Shown one piece after another: positions 62,263 through 64,000 of a stretch of DNA of 64,000 nucleotides. The notes beneath the pieces are model-generated. The model did not search any database. It worked only from the letters and a program-made list of their open reading frames with translations, and was not told the origin of the DNA. Origin of the DNA: Leptidea sinapis (Eukaryota; Arthropoda; Insecta; Lepidoptera; Pieridae); assembly GCF_905404315.1 (NCBI RefSeq), contig NC_066272.1, positions 8,122,001-8,186,000 of the forward strand, in the 5' to 3' direction. Within the stretch, counting starts at the first letter, position 1. Each line of letters starts with the position of its first letter. The position numbers and the translations under genes were made by a program.

Positions 62263-63255
62263 TAGTTCAGATTACCCAATACATATTATATACGTGCGTG
62301 TTAATAATAACTTCATTATGTACGTCATTTAATGAGGTTCTAATAATAATAAGGTACATTGAATGATTGGATTGAGTTGGTGTTATTTTTAACATTTCCA
62401 AGTCCCACTTATATTGAAATCGTTTTCATAACAAGCAATATGGGTTTATCTCATTCAATCTATTTTTGAGGTGTCAATTTTATTATTAATAATTATTAAT
62501 CTGTGGTCAACGGCCTATTCGCATCGCATCAAACTACTCGGCCTGCTCGGTGTAACGCAATCCATTCAGTAAGCGCCGAGCGAACACATACCTTACTACC
62601 AGGAGTTCTTAGAGGATTAGCGGGGGCCCCCAGCTGCAGACCATCTCATCCTCGGAACCTCAGATATGTCTGACTATTGTTTCGCCATAACTTATTTTCA
62701 TTTTTAAAATCATATGCTTTCCTGCGCACGCGTAAATGTGTCCGCGCCACCATAATAATATTATGTAATTTTTTATGAAGAAACCTAATTTTTTTTTAAT
62801 TTTCGTTAAATAGTTTGTTTCTGTTCGTTAAAAATAAATAGTATATTATGGATAGCGTTTGTGATTTATATTTCAGATCACGGTTCAATAGTGTGTCAGA
62901 TTCGAAACGAATCACACCACTCGTGCTCGAATGAATGCATCCGGGCTGAGCTTCATTCTTTGGGAAAAATAGCCTTTTCAGTGTTATACTACGGCTTCAA
63001 AATACATGAAAGTAACTTTGCCTACTCTGTGGTACTACTTTTTAACTAGAACCAAAATATTGTTACAACTAAAAATATCGTACTTCTCAGGTATTTTGAC
63101 ATCTGATATGTACAAAATTAAATCTGATTTATACAATGTATTCATAATGTTTTTAAAATATAATGTTTTCAGGAGGACCTTGAGGCGCGGAGAATGTATA
63201 AAGTACTATCTTGTCACCTTAATAGCAGCTATTTCGGTTAACGGATCAGCCTAGC
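62263..63255. other. Unassigned stretch with a GC-richer patch
   Basis: 62500-62760 is richer in G+C (CGCATCGCATCAAACTACTC, GCGGGGGCCCCCAGCTGCAG) but has no long frame. No function assigned. Confidence 0.4.
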
Positions 63256-63261
63256 TATACA

Positions 63262-63609
63262 AGGTGTAAATGGTGCCAGTATTCTTGGTACGGTTCATAA
63301 CATCCAGCACCTTCTACTGAAACTAATATAAATGTTGATAAAAGTGAGATAGGCATGGATGAAATAGTGAAAGCATTGAATTGTATGAAATTAGGTAAGG
63401 CTGCAGGGTTTGACAGGATTACCGTCGAGATGCTGAGGGCTGGACTGGGCATAGTGGCTAGCCAGCTGTACCGCCTTTTCAATTAGTGCTGGCAAAATGG
63501 GCAAGTACCAGGAGACAGGTGCAAAGCTGTAATAGTGCCATTGTATAAGGGAAAAGGTTCACGGCAGGAGTGCAGAAATTACCGAGGTATAAGTCTTCTC
63601 AGCGTCTAG
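63262..63609 (+). pseudogene. LINE reverse transcriptase N-terminal fragment (type E)
   Basis: The plus frame from about 63355 reads M-D-E-I-V-K-A-L-N-C-M-K-L-G-K-A-A-G-F-D-R-I, the first RT block (usually K-x-G-K-A-x-G-x-D). It continues with E-M-L-R-A-G, then L-Y-R-L-F-N, a TAG at 63484-63486, then C-W-Q-N-G-Q-V-P-G, then K-A-V-I-V-P-L-Y-K-G-K-G-S-R-Q and N-Y-R-G-I-S-L-L-S-V. It is cut at 63609 by an unrelated repeat, so the catalytic A-D-D part is lost. The type is distinct from families B and C. The clade is not assigned. Confidence 0.85.
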
Positions 63610-63611
63610 AT

Positions 63612-63735
63612 GTAGGGCGATTCTCAAACCTACCCGATATGCACACAAAATATCATAAAAATCGGTTCAAGCGTTTCGGAGGGGTTTCGAAACAAACACC
63701 ATAAAACGAGAATTTTTATATATTAGATGAAGATT
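63612..63735 (+). mobile_element. Non-coding repeat interrupting the LINE
   Basis: GATTCTCAAACCTACCCGAT, AAAATATCATAAAAATCGGT and ACCATAAAACGAGAATTTTT followed by ATATATTAGATGAAG form the end of a dispersed element I recall in Lepidoptera, of uncertain class. It begins directly where the LINE frame ends. Confidence 0.5.
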
Positions 63736-64000
63736 TATAAAATACTTAAAAAATATTATTAATCTACACATTTCTACAAAACAAAGGAAACATTAAGGTG
63801 TTATGAATAAATTATTCGGAAGGCGTCATTTCTGTTCTATTCAATTAAAACTTTGGTGTGATATATATCGTAAAGCACCATTAAAAGTTTTTGTTTACTC
63901 GCATCATTACTTTGGTAGCACCTTGAATTATTAAGTTTCTTTTAAAACTTAAGCACGAAATCGAACAAGCTTCGGAGTGAAACAATTATTGTTGTTGAGA
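63736..64000. other. Unassigned A+T-rich end of window
   Basis: Nothing recognised. Confidence 0.4.

Overview
The window looks like gene-poor, A+T-rich insect nuclear DNA, almost certainly from a moth or butterfly. Supporting signs are the tRNA-headed SINE with the CACGGAACGCC anticodon arm, jockey/CR1-type LINE tails ending GTACGCTCGTTTGTCCTCC, RTE-like LINEs ending in (GATGAT)n, a Helitron 3' end of the CTTCTGCCCGCGACTTCGTC type, and many short foldback DNA elements. I see no intact host gene, rRNA gene, functional tRNA gene or CRISPR array. Nearly every recognisable coding stretch is a broken transposon gene. The species, and whether this is a W chromosome, pericentromeric or ordinary intergenic segment, cannot be decided from the sequence alone.

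Layout. 1-8 kb: SINE and LINE fragments, a convergent pair of LINE copies (3.0-5.3 kb), a 20-bp tandem array (6.94 kb) and a foldback element (7.8-8.0 kb). 8-17 kb: tRNA-type SINE copies, a 108-bp tandem array (9.9-10.25 kb), a possible heat-shock-type promoter relic (12.7-12.8 kb) and a LINE tail (13.0-13.5 kb). 17.6-20.0 kb: the best-preserved LINE, from the end of the endonuclease through the reverse transcriptase, broken by two frameshifts and one stop. 20-26 kb: further LINE relics of three types. 26-30 kb: two palindromic MITEs, (TA)n runs and a 99-bp minisatellite. 30-36 kb: an ORF-bearing three-copy repeat, a mariner-like fragment, an LTR-like block, two perfect hairpins with identical loops and a TA-flanked MITE. 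36-45 kb: mostly unassigned, with a TTA-flanked MITE at 39.5 kb. 45.7-49.6 kb: a Helitron cluster with a broken Pif1-type helicase. 51.2-53.9 kb: three Tc1-like transposase relics of different types. 54-60 kb: nested SINE/LINE insertions. 61.2-62.3 kb: a reverse transcriptase relic with few lesions. 63.3-63.6 kb: a further LINE cut off abruptly.

The genes do not form a pathway. What the window records is a history of transposition: nested insertions that can be ordered in time, 5' truncations and 5' inversions expected of target-primed reverse transcription, and decay by stops and frameshifts. No undescribed functional system could be demonstrated. The items most worth following are the twin perfect stem-loops (32.97-33.08 kb), the three-copy repeat with a shared short reading frame (30.5, 54.4 and 60.7 kb), the three-layer nested insertion (56.0-56.7 kb), and a possible THAP-like first exon (36.53 kb).
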